64,000 nucleotides of DNA, from contig DJQW01000001.1 in the NCBI GenBank assembly GCA_002437665.1, forward strand, positions 62,001 to 126,000. The letters are read 5' to 3'. The notes under the pieces are model-generated. The model had not been told where the DNA came from. It saw nothing but the letters and a program-made list of their open reading frames with translations, and ran no database searches. The position numbers and the translations under genes were made by a program. Shown here in pieces: positions 52,416 to 60,784 of the stretch; position 1 is the first letter of the stretch, and the number at the start of each line of letters is the position of its first letter. This stretch comes from Alphaproteobacteria bacterium UBA6376 (GTDB lineage Bacteria; Pseudomonadota; Alphaproteobacteria; Rs-D84).

Positions 52416-54890
52416 ATGGCATTAAAACCCAGATACAAGCGCAGAATAATATGGTCTGTGGTGGCGATTGTTGCCACCGCGATTGTGGCATTGGTCATAA
52501 TTCCACCAATGATTACACTGGACAGTATGCGCGGCAAAATCGAACAGGCGATTGAAACCCAGACCGGAATCACCGCCCAAATAAACGGCAATGTGCATTT
52601 CAGTTTGCTGGGACGCGCCACAATCGTTGCGCATAATGTTGTTATTCCAAACGGTCATATTGACGCGGTAATGTTTTCAGTGCCATTGACACATATTTTC
52701 AATCTGGCGGATGCGCCATTGTCCAATCGCATCATTGTTGGTGGCGCAGAATTGGAAATCAGTTCGTTGGACGCACCTGATTTTGCACATGCGGTTGACA
52801 TATACGATTCCAACGTAAAATTCCATGGCAAAAACTATGAAATTCAGCGGGCACGTTTTACCGATGGTAAACTGAACGGCACGGTTCGCACGCGCGATCA
52901 CAAATACGATGTAGAATTTGAAAACGACGAATTTATAATCCGCAATTACAATAATAATTTGGAAATCACGGGGCAACTGTTTTCGGACGGAACGGCGCGT
53001 GGCCACTTGGACATTGAAACCGCAAACGTCAATGAATGGTTTGAATTTCGTACACCGCGCATTGACCGCGAAATAAAACTGAGTATGGATTTCAGTTGGG
53101 ACGGCGGTTACGGTTTTGAATTTACAAATATTGAATCTGATAATTTTTCAGGCAGTATAAAATTATCACCCGATGGTAATCGGGACATTCACCTGCGCGC
53201 CACTGACCTAGATTATGATTTTTCATTCTTGATGAATCCATCACGCCTGTATGCACGCACAACATTTGATTTGGATTTATACGGCAAACTAAAAATCGGC
53301 GGACGCACTTTCCAGCATTTACGTCTGGACGCAATCGGCACACATGATTTAATCCAGATATCGACAATCATCGCCGACAATATCGCAATCACCGGTGGCA
53401 CGATTGATGCAAATGGTGCGCACGATATCTTGATAAATATGCCGGTCGATGGTGTACAAACAATGTGCCTGTTTTCGGGCACACCGGACAAATGGACATG
53501 CAACAAATTTGCATACGGCAATATCGGTGGCAGTGTTGCGGTTGATCAGGATTCTTTTAACGCATTTATGTCCGCCGACGAAAATATGCCCGATGCAGAC
53601 AAATTGATTCGTGCGGCGCGCCGTTTGGGCACACGTGGTGCGTTAAATTTCAGGTTCAAAAACATCGCCGGCACATTTGATATTGACGGCGATCGGGTAA
53701 ATTCATCATACACATTTGCGCAAAATAAAAACCTGCGTTGGGCAATGCCAACGTTCAAATACCTGCCTGATTTTATGCTGGACGCGGCGGGCGATTTCAC
53801 ATGGAATGGCGCAATCATGAAATTTACGCCATACAATAAAAAATGGAATATCACGGTTGCAAAAAATCAGTTCTATTTATCAGGCAAAAGTTTCAAAGAA
53901 TTATTACCAGATGTAAACCTGCAATCTGTAAATGATTTTGAATATACAATATCCGGAACATTTAATGACCGCAATATATCTAATCTGGAATTGCAAATTG
54001 CGGGTCACACATTTACTGGCACGGCCAGTGGGCGTAACATAACCCTGCGCACAGACGCGTTAAACATCGATGCATTCGCGAACCAATATTATATTGATAA
54101 TTACGACGAACTGGAATTTTTGGGGCCGTCCCCTTTGACCGTGCCATTTACGTTACCTGTGAATATTTCGCTGTCCGCAGATACAGTAATTTATAACGGC
54201 ACAGAATATAAAAACTTTGTCTATGCCTTGAAACCAAATACGCAAATATTGTCCATCACAGACCGTGCGCGTGGCAACCTGTTGGCAACAATTTCGCGCA
54301 CCGACAATCGGTACGACATATCGGCCCAGTTAAATCGTTTTGTGATTGATGGGTATTTATTGTCGGGACGTATGCCAATAAATATTCGCGATTCTGTGAT
54401 TACCGCCGATATCAATATGAAAACCCACGGCATAATTGCACATGACATATTCTATAACTTGGCGGGTGATATTGATATGATTGTCGATGGCGGTTATCTG
54501 GTCGGATTGGGATTTGATAATTTTTACGCCAGCGCAAATCAAATCACATCGTTCAATGCCGAATACGCATTGGCAGATGCACTGACCAGTGGCGAAACAA
54601 AAATCAAGAATATGCACATTATCGGTAAATACGATAATGGCGGATTTATTACGTCGAGGCCCCTGACATTGCAAATGCGCCACGTTGATGCGTATGGTGA
54701 ATTTGATGTTGATAATGGCAATATGACGGTTATGCTGAATATGGTGCTGCGCGGCACATCGCCCACGCCCGCACCGGTGCGCCTGACCATTGCGCCTGAT
54801 GGGACACGTAATTATTCACTGACCGATATTATGACGAATTTCGACAGCGGTTTTATGCGCAGTTTTGTAAAAACGCATTCGCAATTCTAG
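52416..54890 (+). CDS. AsmA-family protein
   Basis: An 824-residue protein of the AsmA type: basic N-terminus, one membrane helix (about 11-31), then a long repetitive beta-rich periplasmic part, with the typical opening RGKIEQAIETQTG and a C-terminal DGGYLVGLGFDN and NMVLRGTSPTPAP region. AsmA-like proteins are thought to carry or bridge lipids between membranes as long grooved beta structures; that function is inferred from the family. Monocistronic; its stop overlaps the convergent unknown gene by 4 bases. Confidence 0.8.
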   Translation: MALKPRYKRRIIWSVVAIVATAIVALVIIPPMITLDSMRGKIEQAIETQTGITAQINGNVHFSLLGRATIVAHNVVIPNGHIDAVMFSVPLTHIFNLADAPLSNRIIVGGAELEISSLDAPDFAHAVDIYDSNVKFHGKNYEIQRARFTDGKLNGTVRTRDHKYDVEFENDEFIIRNYNNNLEITGQLFSDGTARGHLDIETANVNEWFEFRTPRIDREIKLSMDFSWDGGYGFEFTNIESDNFSGSIKLSPDGNRDIHLRATDLDYDFSFLMNPSRLYARTTFDLDLYGKLKIGGRTFQHLRLDAIGTHDLIQISTIIADNIAITGGTIDANGAHDILINMPVDGVQTMCLFSGTPDKWTCNKFAYGNIGGSVAVDQDSFNAFMSADENMPDADKLIRAARRLGTRGALNFRFKNIAGTFDIDGDRVNSSYTFAQNKNLRWAMPTFKYLPDFMLDAAGDFTWNGAIMKFTPYNKKWNITVAKNQFYLSGKSFKELLPDVNLQSVNDFEYTISGTFNDRNISNLELQIAGHTFTGTASGRNITLRTDALNIDAFANQYYIDNYDELEFLGPSPLTVPFTLPVNISLSADTVIYNGTEYKNFVYALKPNTQILSITDRARGNLLATISRTDNRYDISAQLNRFVIDGYLLSGRMPINIRDSVITADINMKTHGIIAHDIFYNLAGDIDMIVDGGYLVGLGFDNFYASANQITSFNAEYALADALTSGETKIKNMHIIGKYDNGGFITSRPLTLQMRHVDAYGEFDVDNGNMTVMLNMVLRGTSPTPAPVRLTIAPDGTRNYSLTDIMTNFDSGFMRSFVKTHSQF

Positions 54891-55258
54891 TGTAATTGTT
54901 CCGATATTGCGCGATGCGCAACATCGGACGTAATTATATTTCCGTATTTATCAGACCACAGTTTTCCATTGTCTGTTCTGATACAGTGATATCCACCCGC
55001 CACCAGTTTAACATTACGTGACGCATGCATCAGTATTTTGTCGCGTCCAATCAAATCTGCATACGGCGCGGAAAATGGGTGTAACAACCAGTTAAACAAA
55101 CCGCGCACACGATTGCGTGGCGCATACAGCACCCCACCCCGCAGCACCAAATGACAAACATCATATTTACCATAGTTTTGTTTCAGCACACGTGTCTGAT
55201 ATTCATTCAAACCCAATACGTATGCTAATTTATCAATATCTGGCTTTGCGCGTGGCAT
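54887..55258 (-). CDS. Unknown 123-residue protein
   Basis: No family is recognised. Basic, without signal peptide or membrane helix; it begins MPRAKPDIDKLAYVLGLNEY and includes a Cys/His-poor core with RNRVRGLFNWLLHPF. ATG at 55258 follows AAAGGGGTGT. It converges on the AsmA-like gene with a 4-base overlap of stops. It could bind nucleic acid by charge, but nothing specific is visible. Confidence 0.6.
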   Translation of the reverse strand: MPRAKPDIDKLAYVLGLNEYQTRVLKQNYGKYDVCHLVLRGGVLYAPRNRVRGLFNWLLHPFSAPYADLIGRDKILMHASRNVKLVAGGYHCIRTDNGKLWSDKYGNIITSDVAHRAISEQLH

Positions 55259-55334
55259 ATTACACCCCTTTGATTACCTGTATATGAATTATACCCGCAC
55301 TGCGTCCATATTTTCATAGGTTTGATTTCATATA

Positions 55335-55363
55335 AAAAAATCAGCCCGCATTACGCGGACTGA
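55335..55363 (-). terminator. Terminator after aspS
   Basis: TCAGTCCGC/GCGGGCTGA with one mismatch, followed on the minus strand by a T run. Confidence 0.65.
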
Positions 55364-55389
55364 ATAAACACATAACATATATGTTTTGT

Positions 55390-57162
55390 TTAGTTTTTCT
55401 TGCGAACCTGAATGTGGTCTTCGCGCAGTTGCTGTTCTGTAACCGGCGATGGTGACCCCATCATCAAATCCTGACCACGCTGGTTGGTTGGGAACAACAC
55501 AACCTCGCGCAAATTTGGTTCGCGGCGCATGATTTGTACCAAGCGGTCAATACCAAACGCGCAACCACCGTGCGGTGGCGCACCGTATTGGAACGCGGTG
55601 TACATTCCACCAAACTTTTCTTTAACCGTTTCTTCGTCATAGCCGGTAATGTCAAAACATTTAACCATGATTTCTGGGTTAAAGTTACGCAAACCACCAC
55701 TGCAAATTTCAGCACCGTTTAACACCATATCAAACTGTGCCGCCTTGATAGACAACGGATCGCGTGTATTTAATTCTTCCAATGTTGCCATCGGGAACGA
55801 GAATGGATTATGTGTAAACGCGATACCCGTCGGTGATTCTGGGTCTGCTTCAAAGAATGGAAATTCTTCAATCCAGCACAGGCGGAAATCGTTTTCGTCA
55901 ATCAATCCCAAATCTTCGCCTAATTTGTTGCGCAGTTTTCCCGCCGCCTTGGCCGCGTTGTCCACCGCATCACATACAAAGAACAATGATGCATTGTCAC
56001 CCGCGATTTCATGCAATTTGGCAATGCGCGCTGCGTCCAGTTTCTTGGCAACTGGGCCTTTGGCCTCGCCCGCAAAGACGATATAGCCCAAACCACCCAA
56101 GCCCAATTCTTTGACCGCATAATCGCCCAGTTTATCAAACCAACTGCGCGGTTTGTCGGCGGAATTTGGTGCTGGGATTGCGCGAACAACCGCACCACCT
56201 TCAATCGCGTTTGCAAAGATACCAAAATCAGACCCGCGGAAAATGTCCGTCACATCTGAAATGATAATAGGGTTACGCAAATCTGGTTTATCAGAACCGT
56301 ACTTTAACATCGCTTCGTCAAATGGTATGTGCGGAATTTCTGGACATACATTTGCATTCGGAACAAATTCACGAATGATTGCAGGAATCAGTTCGTTACC
56401 CACCGCCTGAATATCAGGCAGGTCAACAAACGACATTTCCATATCCAACTGGTAAAATTCCAACAAGCGGTCTGCACGCAAATCTTCGTCACGGAAACAT
56501 GGCGCGATTTGGAAATAGCGGTCAAATCCAGAAATCTGAATCAACTGTTTGAACTGTTGCGGTGCTTGTGGCAATGCATAGAACATACCGTGATGATTAC
56601 GTGATGGCACGATAAAGTCACGTGCGCCCTCAGGGCTGGACACGGTCAAAATTGGTGTCTGAAATTCCGAGAATCCCATATTCCACATCTGATCACGCAT
56701 AAATTTAATCATACGGTTGCGGAATAAAATATTTTGGTGCAGTGATTCACGACGCAAATCGATATAGCGATATTTCAAACGTAAATCTTCGGAAACAGTG
56801 TCGTCGTCACCAAACACTTGGAATGGCAAAACATTTGCGTTGGTCAAAACGTTCCACTTTTCCGCCTTGATTTCAATCGCACCGGTTGGGATTTTATCAT
56901 TGACCGCGGACGCATCACGCGCAACAACCGTACCGGTAATCTGAATCACAGATTCCGGACGCACACGTTCCAATGCCTCGTCCCCACCATCAAATACACA
57001 TTGGGTAATTCCATAATTATCGCGCAGGTCGATAAACAGCAATGACCCGTGGTCACGCTTGCGATGAACCCAGCCCGACAGAACAACAGATTGCCCAACA
57101 TTGGACGCATTCAGTTCGCCACAAGTATGGGTTCTGTACTTTGATTTTAATGATACAACCAT
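55390..57162 (-). CDS. aspS: Aspartyl-tRNA synthetase
   Basis: Class IIb synthetase that charges tRNA-Asp, and in many such bacteria also tRNA-Asn. The 590 residues have the N-terminal OB anticodon domain (VVLSGWVHRKRDHGSLLFI), motif 2 with FRDEDLRADR, the bacterial GAD insert, and motif 3 GIDRLVQIM near the end. A GGGACC-type ribosome site precedes the ATG. Upstream on the same strand is a T-box-like leader (57214-57440), so expression may respond to uncharged tRNA. Whether it misacylates tRNA-Asn cannot be read here. Confidence 0.96.
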   Translation of the reverse strand: MVVSLKSKYRTHTCGELNASNVGQSVVLSGWVHRKRDHGSLLFIDLRDNYGITQCVFDGGDEALERVRPESVIQITGTVVARDASAVNDKIPTGAIEIKAEKWNVLTNANVLPFQVFGDDDTVSEDLRLKYRYIDLRRESLHQNILFRNRMIKFMRDQMWNMGFSEFQTPILTVSSPEGARDFIVPSRNHHGMFYALPQAPQQFKQLIQISGFDRYFQIAPCFRDEDLRADRLLEFYQLDMEMSFVDLPDIQAVGNELIPAIIREFVPNANVCPEIPHIPFDEAMLKYGSDKPDLRNPIIISDVTDIFRGSDFGIFANAIEGGAVVRAIPAPNSADKPRSWFDKLGDYAVKELGLGGLGYIVFAGEAKGPVAKKLDAARIAKLHEIAGDNASLFFVCDAVDNAAKAAGKLRNKLGEDLGLIDENDFRLCWIEEFPFFEADPESPTGIAFTHNPFSFPMATLEELNTRDPLSIKAAQFDMVLNGAEICSGGLRNFNPEIMVKCFDITGYDEETVKEKFGGMYTAFQYGAPPHGGCAFGIDRLVQIMRREPNLREVVLFPTNQRGQDLMMGSPSPVTEQQLREDHIQVRKKN

Positions 57163-57213
57163 TTTGGTCCCTTTTGCTTTGTCATGGACGCCAAAATTTC
57201 ATCATATAAGATT

Positions 57214-57440
57214 GGATTCGGCACCCAAATGATTTCCACAGGGGCGCGGAATCCGCGCGGTGCCACCCTGATTTATAACTTGTACGTGGGTTATGATTAT
57301 TCCGTGGTTGTCAGTCACATCAACACAATCGTCCCCATAAAAAATCAAGCAACAGCGAAACACATCACAAACAAACGCAAAGTAGATGGTGTATTTCGTG
57401 AAATGTATCAGATACTGCGTATTGTGCAGTTTTTGTGATG
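57214..57440 (-). promoter_or_regulatory. T-box-like leader of aspS
   Basis: On the minus strand AGGGTGGCACCGCG (57256-57269) equals the 14-base T-box consensus AGGGUGGNACCGCG. The partner strand CGCG-CCCCT (57240-57249) completes the antiterminator: helices AGGG/CCCT and CGCG/CGCG around the TGGCACC bulge that binds a tRNA NCCA end. A competing helix GGATTC...GCCCC with GGG...GAATCC (57214-57226 with 57241-57254) would exclude it; no clean U tract follows. Upstream, CATCACAAA/TTTGTGATG (57365-57439) closes a larger structure. A specifier Asp codon is not assigned, though GAC occurs in a loop near 57317. Confidence 0.78.
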
Positions 57441-57500
57441 GGAGTGTATTAAACATACATGACCTGAACAAAAACAAACAAACGCAAAGTAGATGATATA
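57368..57500. repeat. Direct repeat in the aspS leader region
   Basis: ACAAACAAACGCAAAGTAGA followed by TG occurs at about 57367 and 57474, with matching TATTTC just beyond, 106 bases apart. The second copy abuts the 3' end of tRNA-Thr. This may be a duplication of leader or spacer sequence. The gap 57163-57504 holds only this and the T-box-like leader. Confidence 0.75.
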
Positions 57501-57504
57501 TTTC

Positions 57505-57578
57505 TGGTGCCCTAAGCAAGAATCGGACTTGCGACTCGTCCTTACCAAGGACGTGTTTTACCACTAGACTATTAGGGC
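57505..57578 (-). tRNA. tRNA-Thr (GGT)
   Basis: 74 bases including CCA. Acceptor GCCCTAA/TTAGGGC, anticodon stem CGTCC/GGACG with loop TTGGTAA, T arm GCAAG-TCCGATT-CTTGC. The T loop has C where position 55 is normally U (pseudouridine). It lies directly upstream of the aspS leader on the same strand and may be cotranscribed with it. Confidence 0.9.
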
Positions 57579-57647
57579 AATTTTACCATTGCCCCGCAAT
57601 TATACGGTATTGCGCCTAAAAATCAAGAACAAATACGTAAAATAAAA

Positions 57648-57671
57648 AACACCGGCATTTACCGGTGTTTT
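57648..57671. terminator. Terminator after the 57676-58269 gene
   Basis: AAACACCGG, a 6-base loop and CCGGTGTTT with A and T runs. Nearly the same hairpin follows mnmE at 23787. Confidence 0.8.
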
Positions 57672-57675
57672 CTCG

Positions 57676-58269
57676 TTATTCCAAACAACAATTTACAGCA
57701 TTTTTTACCCAGTTTTTCAGGCGCGACATTGTACCTGTGCCGCCCGCGTCCGTGGCAACCATTGTGGCTGGCGCGGTTGCGCTTTTTGATGCGACATCCG
57801 CGGTAATTGGGCATTGCTTTTTTTCTGGCTGGGCCTTGACGTATTTTACATCACCACCAATCATACCCATATTTAATCCCCAGAACATGCAATACAGTCC
57901 ATACGATTCATCAAACAGTTCATTTGCCTGCGTGGTATCACCCGCTGATTGGGCCTTTGTGCCAACCTCAAACAAACGCATGGCGGCCGCCAACAGATGT
58001 TTTGATATACACCAAACCTCGCCCTCGTACGATGGAATAATTTTTTGCATCATACGTTTACGTAAATCACGCACATCGTTTATCATATCGTAAAATTCGT
58101 GTTTGCCCGTTTTCGCACCCGAAAACATCAAATGCTCTTCGATTGAAATCAGATTCATAATGCCGATTGATAAATCCTGATCAGACGACAAATCTTTTGG
58201 ATTTACCTTTTTCGCGGCATCCATTTTTTCAACGTATTCTTTGACACTCTTGATTTTTTCCATTGCCAT
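57676..58269 (-). CDS. Unknown 197-residue helical protein, partner of the CPxC membrane protein
   Basis: Helical and soluble in appearance, with a Cys-containing centre (EVWCISKH, LYCMFWGLN) and a linker rich in Ala, Thr and Pro, ending KNAVNCCLE with a CC pair near the C-terminus. ATG at 58269 follows AAAGGAG by 7 bases. It is the second gene of a unit with the CPxC membrane protein, 30 bases downstream. A divergent double-ArsR regulator suggests metal or redox control. No family recognised. Confidence 0.6.
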   Translation of the reverse strand: MAMEKIKSVKEYVEKMDAAKKVNPKDLSSDQDLSIGIMNLISIEEHLMFSGAKTGKHEFYDMINDVRDLRKRMMQKIIPSYEGEVWCISKHLLAAAMRLFEVGTKAQSAGDTTQANELFDESYGLYCMFWGLNMGMIGGDVKYVKAQPEKKQCPITADVASKSATAPATMVATDAGGTGTMSRLKNWVKNAVNCCLE

Positions 58270-58299
58270 TGTTTTTCTCCTTTGTTTTTTGTCTTATTT

Positions 58300-58800
58300 T
58301 TATAAACATGCCACCATCACCCAACTGACCAATGCCAGCGCGATAACAGGCAACACAACCTTTTCAAATGGGAAATGTGCGTGACCACCATTGCGCACTT
58401 TCATAAAATCGTACAATTTTTCAGTCACTATAAATATCGCCGCCCCACACAATGTGCCAAATAAAACAGGGTCGGCACGAAACATACCGCAAATCCACAC
58501 AGGATTATATTTAACAGTCCCTAAATACGCAAATCCGATTGTCGAAACAGACAATACCATCAACATAAAATTTCGTCCCCACCAATTCCAACCACGCATA
58601 TCAAAAAACTTTATTGTCCAATACCCCAACAACGCCAACATTGCCCCAGCCCACAGGCCAACAACACTGTCTGGAACACCAATATGTCGCGCAACTTCCA
58701 GTGATGCGCCGATTGCAACCGTGCACACCGGACACGCCGGATTTGCAAATGCAGATACCGGCAATAACACTCCCATCAATAACCCAAACATTTTTTTCAT
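58300..58800 (-). CDS. Membrane protein with CPVC motif, unknown
   Basis: A 166-residue protein: signal-like start (MKKMFGLLMGVLLPVSAFA), then NPACPVCTVAIG with a CPxC pair at the predicted mature N-terminus, and four hydrophobic segments (about 43-63, 78-96, 115-130 and 146-164). A further Cys (VWICGMF) lies in a loop. CPxC at a membrane edge recalls thiol-redox or metal sites, but no family is recognised. It heads the two-gene unit with 57676-58269, opposite the ArsR-type gene. Confidence 0.62.
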   Translation of the reverse strand: MKKMFGLLMGVLLPVSAFANPACPVCTVAIGASLEVARHIGVPDSVVGLWAGAMLALLGYWTIKFFDMRGWNWWGRNFMLMVLSVSTIGFAYLGTVKYNPVWICGMFRADPVLFGTLCGAAIFIVTEKLYDFMKVRNGGHAHFPFEKVVLPVIALALVSWVMVACL

Positions 58801-58926
58801 ACCCTTTACTCCTTTTATATATCAATTTCAATACATATTATAATTCATATCTATTAAAAAGTCAAATTATTTATTTGCCGCGACAAAAAATCTTTGCTAT
58901 TGTTCAAATATCAACAGGATACAAAT

Positions 58927-59580
58927 ATGACAGAACCAAAATTATCATCACAAATACCACCAGAAATTATGCGTCGCGCCGCGCGTGCTTTGACATATGT
59001 TGGCCACCCGCTGCGCCTGCGCATATTGGAATTTTTAGATGTTTTTGGCGCATCATCTGTATCGGCAATCGCACACGGTCTGGACACAGAACAGGTTATA
59101 ATTTCCCAGCATCTGCGCAAAATGCGCGATGCGCATTTAGTTCAAACAACACGCCGTGGGATTTTTATTTATTACGAAATATGCACCGAATACCCCGCCA
59201 GTATATTTGTGTGTCTGCGCAAATTATACGGACACATGACCGACAACCTGCAATTTTTGCGCCGCGGTTTTCGTGAAATTTTGCCAACCGATTACACAAC
59301 AATGGCGGCAAACAGAATCAAACTGTTTGCAAATTATGACAAAATGCGCATTCTGGAATACCTGACGTGGCGTGGGGAATCGTGCGTGTCTGATATCGTT
59401 CGCGGTACGGAAATCCCCCAGATAAAGGTATCCCAGTACCTAAAAAAAATGTCCGATGATGATTTTGTTGCATCACGCCGCGATGGCCGGCATATATATT
59501 ACAGAATTACCGCCGGCGTACATCAAACAACAATACGCTGTATCCACCGCCGCTATGATTTGGTTGGTAATGATTTTTGA
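58927..59580 (+). CDS. Tandem double ArsR-type winged-helix regulator
   Basis: A 217-residue protein with two ArsR-like domains in series. The first (about 15-100) has HPLRLRILEFLDVFG, then SVSAIAHGLDTEQVIISQHLRKMRDAHLV and a wing RRGIFIYYEI; the second (about 135-205) repeats the pattern with YDKMRILEYLTWRG, VSDIVRGTEIPQIKVSQYLKKM and RRDGRHIYYRI. No classic metal-site CVCD motif is seen. ATG at 58927 follows AGGA. Normal ArsR proteins are dimers of one such domain, so this chain may be an internal pseudo-dimer. It diverges from the CPxC gene pair, its likely target. Confidence 0.75.
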   Translation: MTEPKLSSQIPPEIMRRAARALTYVGHPLRLRILEFLDVFGASSVSAIAHGLDTEQVIISQHLRKMRDAHLVQTTRRGIFIYYEICTEYPASIFVCLRKLYGHMTDNLQFLRRGFREILPTDYTTMAANRIKLFANYDKMRILEYLTWRGESCVSDIVRGTEIPQIKVSQYLKKMSDDDFVASRRDGRHIYYRITAGVHQTTIRCIHRRYDLVGNDF

Positions 59581-59634
59581 TAGAATATAGATACAGCGAG
59601 AGAGGGAATTCATTTCACGCATGCATGTGTAAAG

Positions 59635-59874
59635 TTAAAAATGCTTTTTTATAAATTCACGCCCGCATTGGGACTTCAAGTATTTTTCAAAATCTTTCGC
59701 CTTTTGTTCATCATCTAATGCGAAATAATCTTTGATTTTCCATGGACGATATTTTTCCGTATGACCTGCGTGCTCATTATTATGTTGCATCAGCCGTCTT
59801 TTCAAATCATTGGTATAACCAATATAAAACTTGTCTGGGAAATTTACGCTTTGTAATATGTACACATAATACAT
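59635..59874 (-). CDS. GIY-YIG nuclease-family protein (YhbQ/UPF0213-like)
   Basis: A 79-residue single-domain GIY-YIG protein: MYYVYILQS, KFYIGYTNDLKRRLMQHN, then the conserved Lys and Glu in KAKDFEKYLKS. The family has a nuclease fold; small members have unclear cellular roles, though some act on DNA repair intermediates. ATG at 59874 gives the standard start. It lies between a repeat-rich gap and the regulator gene. Confidence 0.85.
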   Translation of the reverse strand: MYYVYILQSVNFPDKFYIGYTNDLKRRLMQHNNEHAGHTEKYRPWKIKDYFALDDEQKAKDFEKYLKSQCGREFIKKHF

Positions 59875-59990
59875 TATGTTGCCCGTCTTCGTTCGCATTG
59901 CTCACTTCGTCGTGGCATCCGTTTCGCGTGATTAAAATCACATCGCCCCGCCCGATTGTACCAATCGCGACGGAGCGAAGCGAAGACGGA
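59875..59990. repeat. Repeat-rich gap beside tRNA-Met
   Basis: GACGGAGCGAAGCGAAGACG followed by GAT (about 59968-59992) is a variant of the GACGGAGCGTCAGCGAAGAC unit seen in tandem at 60890-60978, and abuts the CCA end of tRNA-Met. An inverted relative (CGTCTTCG...CTCACTTCGTCG) lies near 59885. No gene is seen. Confidence 0.6.
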
Positions 59991-60067
59991 TGGTAGCGGG
60001 AGAGGGACTTGAACCCCCGACACGCGGATTATGATTCCGCTGCTCTAACCAGCTGAGCTATCCCGCC
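59991..60067 (-). tRNA. tRNA-Met (CAT), elongator type
   Basis: 77 bases including CCA. Acceptor GGCGGGA/TCCCGCT with a G-T first pair, D arm GCTC/GAGC, anticodon stem GCGGA/TCCGC with loop ATCATAA, T arm GGGGG-TTCAAGT-CCCTC. The sequence closely follows the alphaproteobacterial elongator Met tRNA rather than the initiator (no three G-C pairs in the anticodon stem). Confidence 0.92.
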
Positions 60068-60179
60068 AACGCCCGCGCATTATAAACATAAAAAAATTAA
60101 ATGTCCACAAAATTATACGCGCGCACCGCAATCGGATTTTATTCTGATTGCATAATTATTATATTTTTTAATATTTTGT

Positions 60180-60208
60180 TTGAAAGGTGGGCTAAAATAG
60201 TGTATTAT
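60180..60208 (+). promoter_or_regulatory. Leaderless-type promoter of the PagL-like gene
   Basis: TTGAAA (60180-60185), a 17-base spacer and TATTAT (60203-60208), ending 8 bases before the ATG. Confidence 0.6.
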
Positions 60209-60216
60209 ACTGCGTC

Positions 60217-60774
60217 ATGAAAAAATTCTTAGCATCTTTATTTTGCACTATTTTTGCAGCAAATGCCGTCGCCGCCGACAACCCATTTTTCGGCAAGTAT
60301 GAAAACCAACTGGCATTCCATTTTGGCCAAGGTATCGACAGTGGATTCTTGGTTCCGCCACCAGCGCGCCCCGTGCCGTTCTATATGCTGCATTTCCAGT
60401 ATTCCCAGCCGACAACATTCTTTCGCGTGCCGGCACGTCAATCGCTGAATATCGGACAAACACTGGGGTTCGGCAAAAAGTATGGTTGGCATTGGGACAA
60501 GTACACCATTCCAATGGTATTTATCAGCGAAGATGTCGTTCTGCTCCATGGCCGTCGGTGGTACTATGCCAACGGCGCGGGCGTCGGATTACAGGCACAA
60601 CAAAATGAACGTCTGGGCGCAAAGTTATTATTCCAGTGGAAAATGATTGGCGGGTACAAGGTAAACGACCGCATGAATGTTGAATTATTTATGCAGCATT
60701 TTTCCAATGCCAACACCGCGCGCGAAAATTATTCGTACGCATTTTACGGTCTGGGATTTACATATAATTTCTAA
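60217..60774 (+). CDS. PagL-like outer-membrane lipid A deacylase, tentative
   Basis: A 185-residue barrel protein with signal peptide MKKFLASLFCTIFAANAVA and a C-terminal GLGFTYNF with terminal Phe. Near the end, FMQHFSNANTARENYSYAF resembles the PagL active site, in which His and Ser of an H-x-SN motif act together with a Glu to remove a 3-O acyl chain from lipid A. The middle strands are weakly conserved, so this remains a motif-based call. The promoter predicts a leaderless mRNA. No neighbour belongs to LPS synthesis. Confidence 0.55.
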   Translation: MKKFLASLFCTIFAANAVAADNPFFGKYENQLAFHFGQGIDSGFLVPPPARPVPFYMLHFQYSQPTTFFRVPARQSLNIGQTLGFGKKYGWHWDKYTIPMVFISEDVVLLHGRRWYYANGAGVGLQAQQNERLGAKLLFQWKMIGGYKVNDRMNVELFMQHFSNANTARENYSYAFYGLGFTYNF

Positions 60775-60784
60775 TAATTCTAGC

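Noticed and set aside
52388..52621. N-terminal extension of UvrB by 78 residues
   Set aside because: It runs antisense through the divergent AsmA-like gene and promoter and is not part of the UvrB family.
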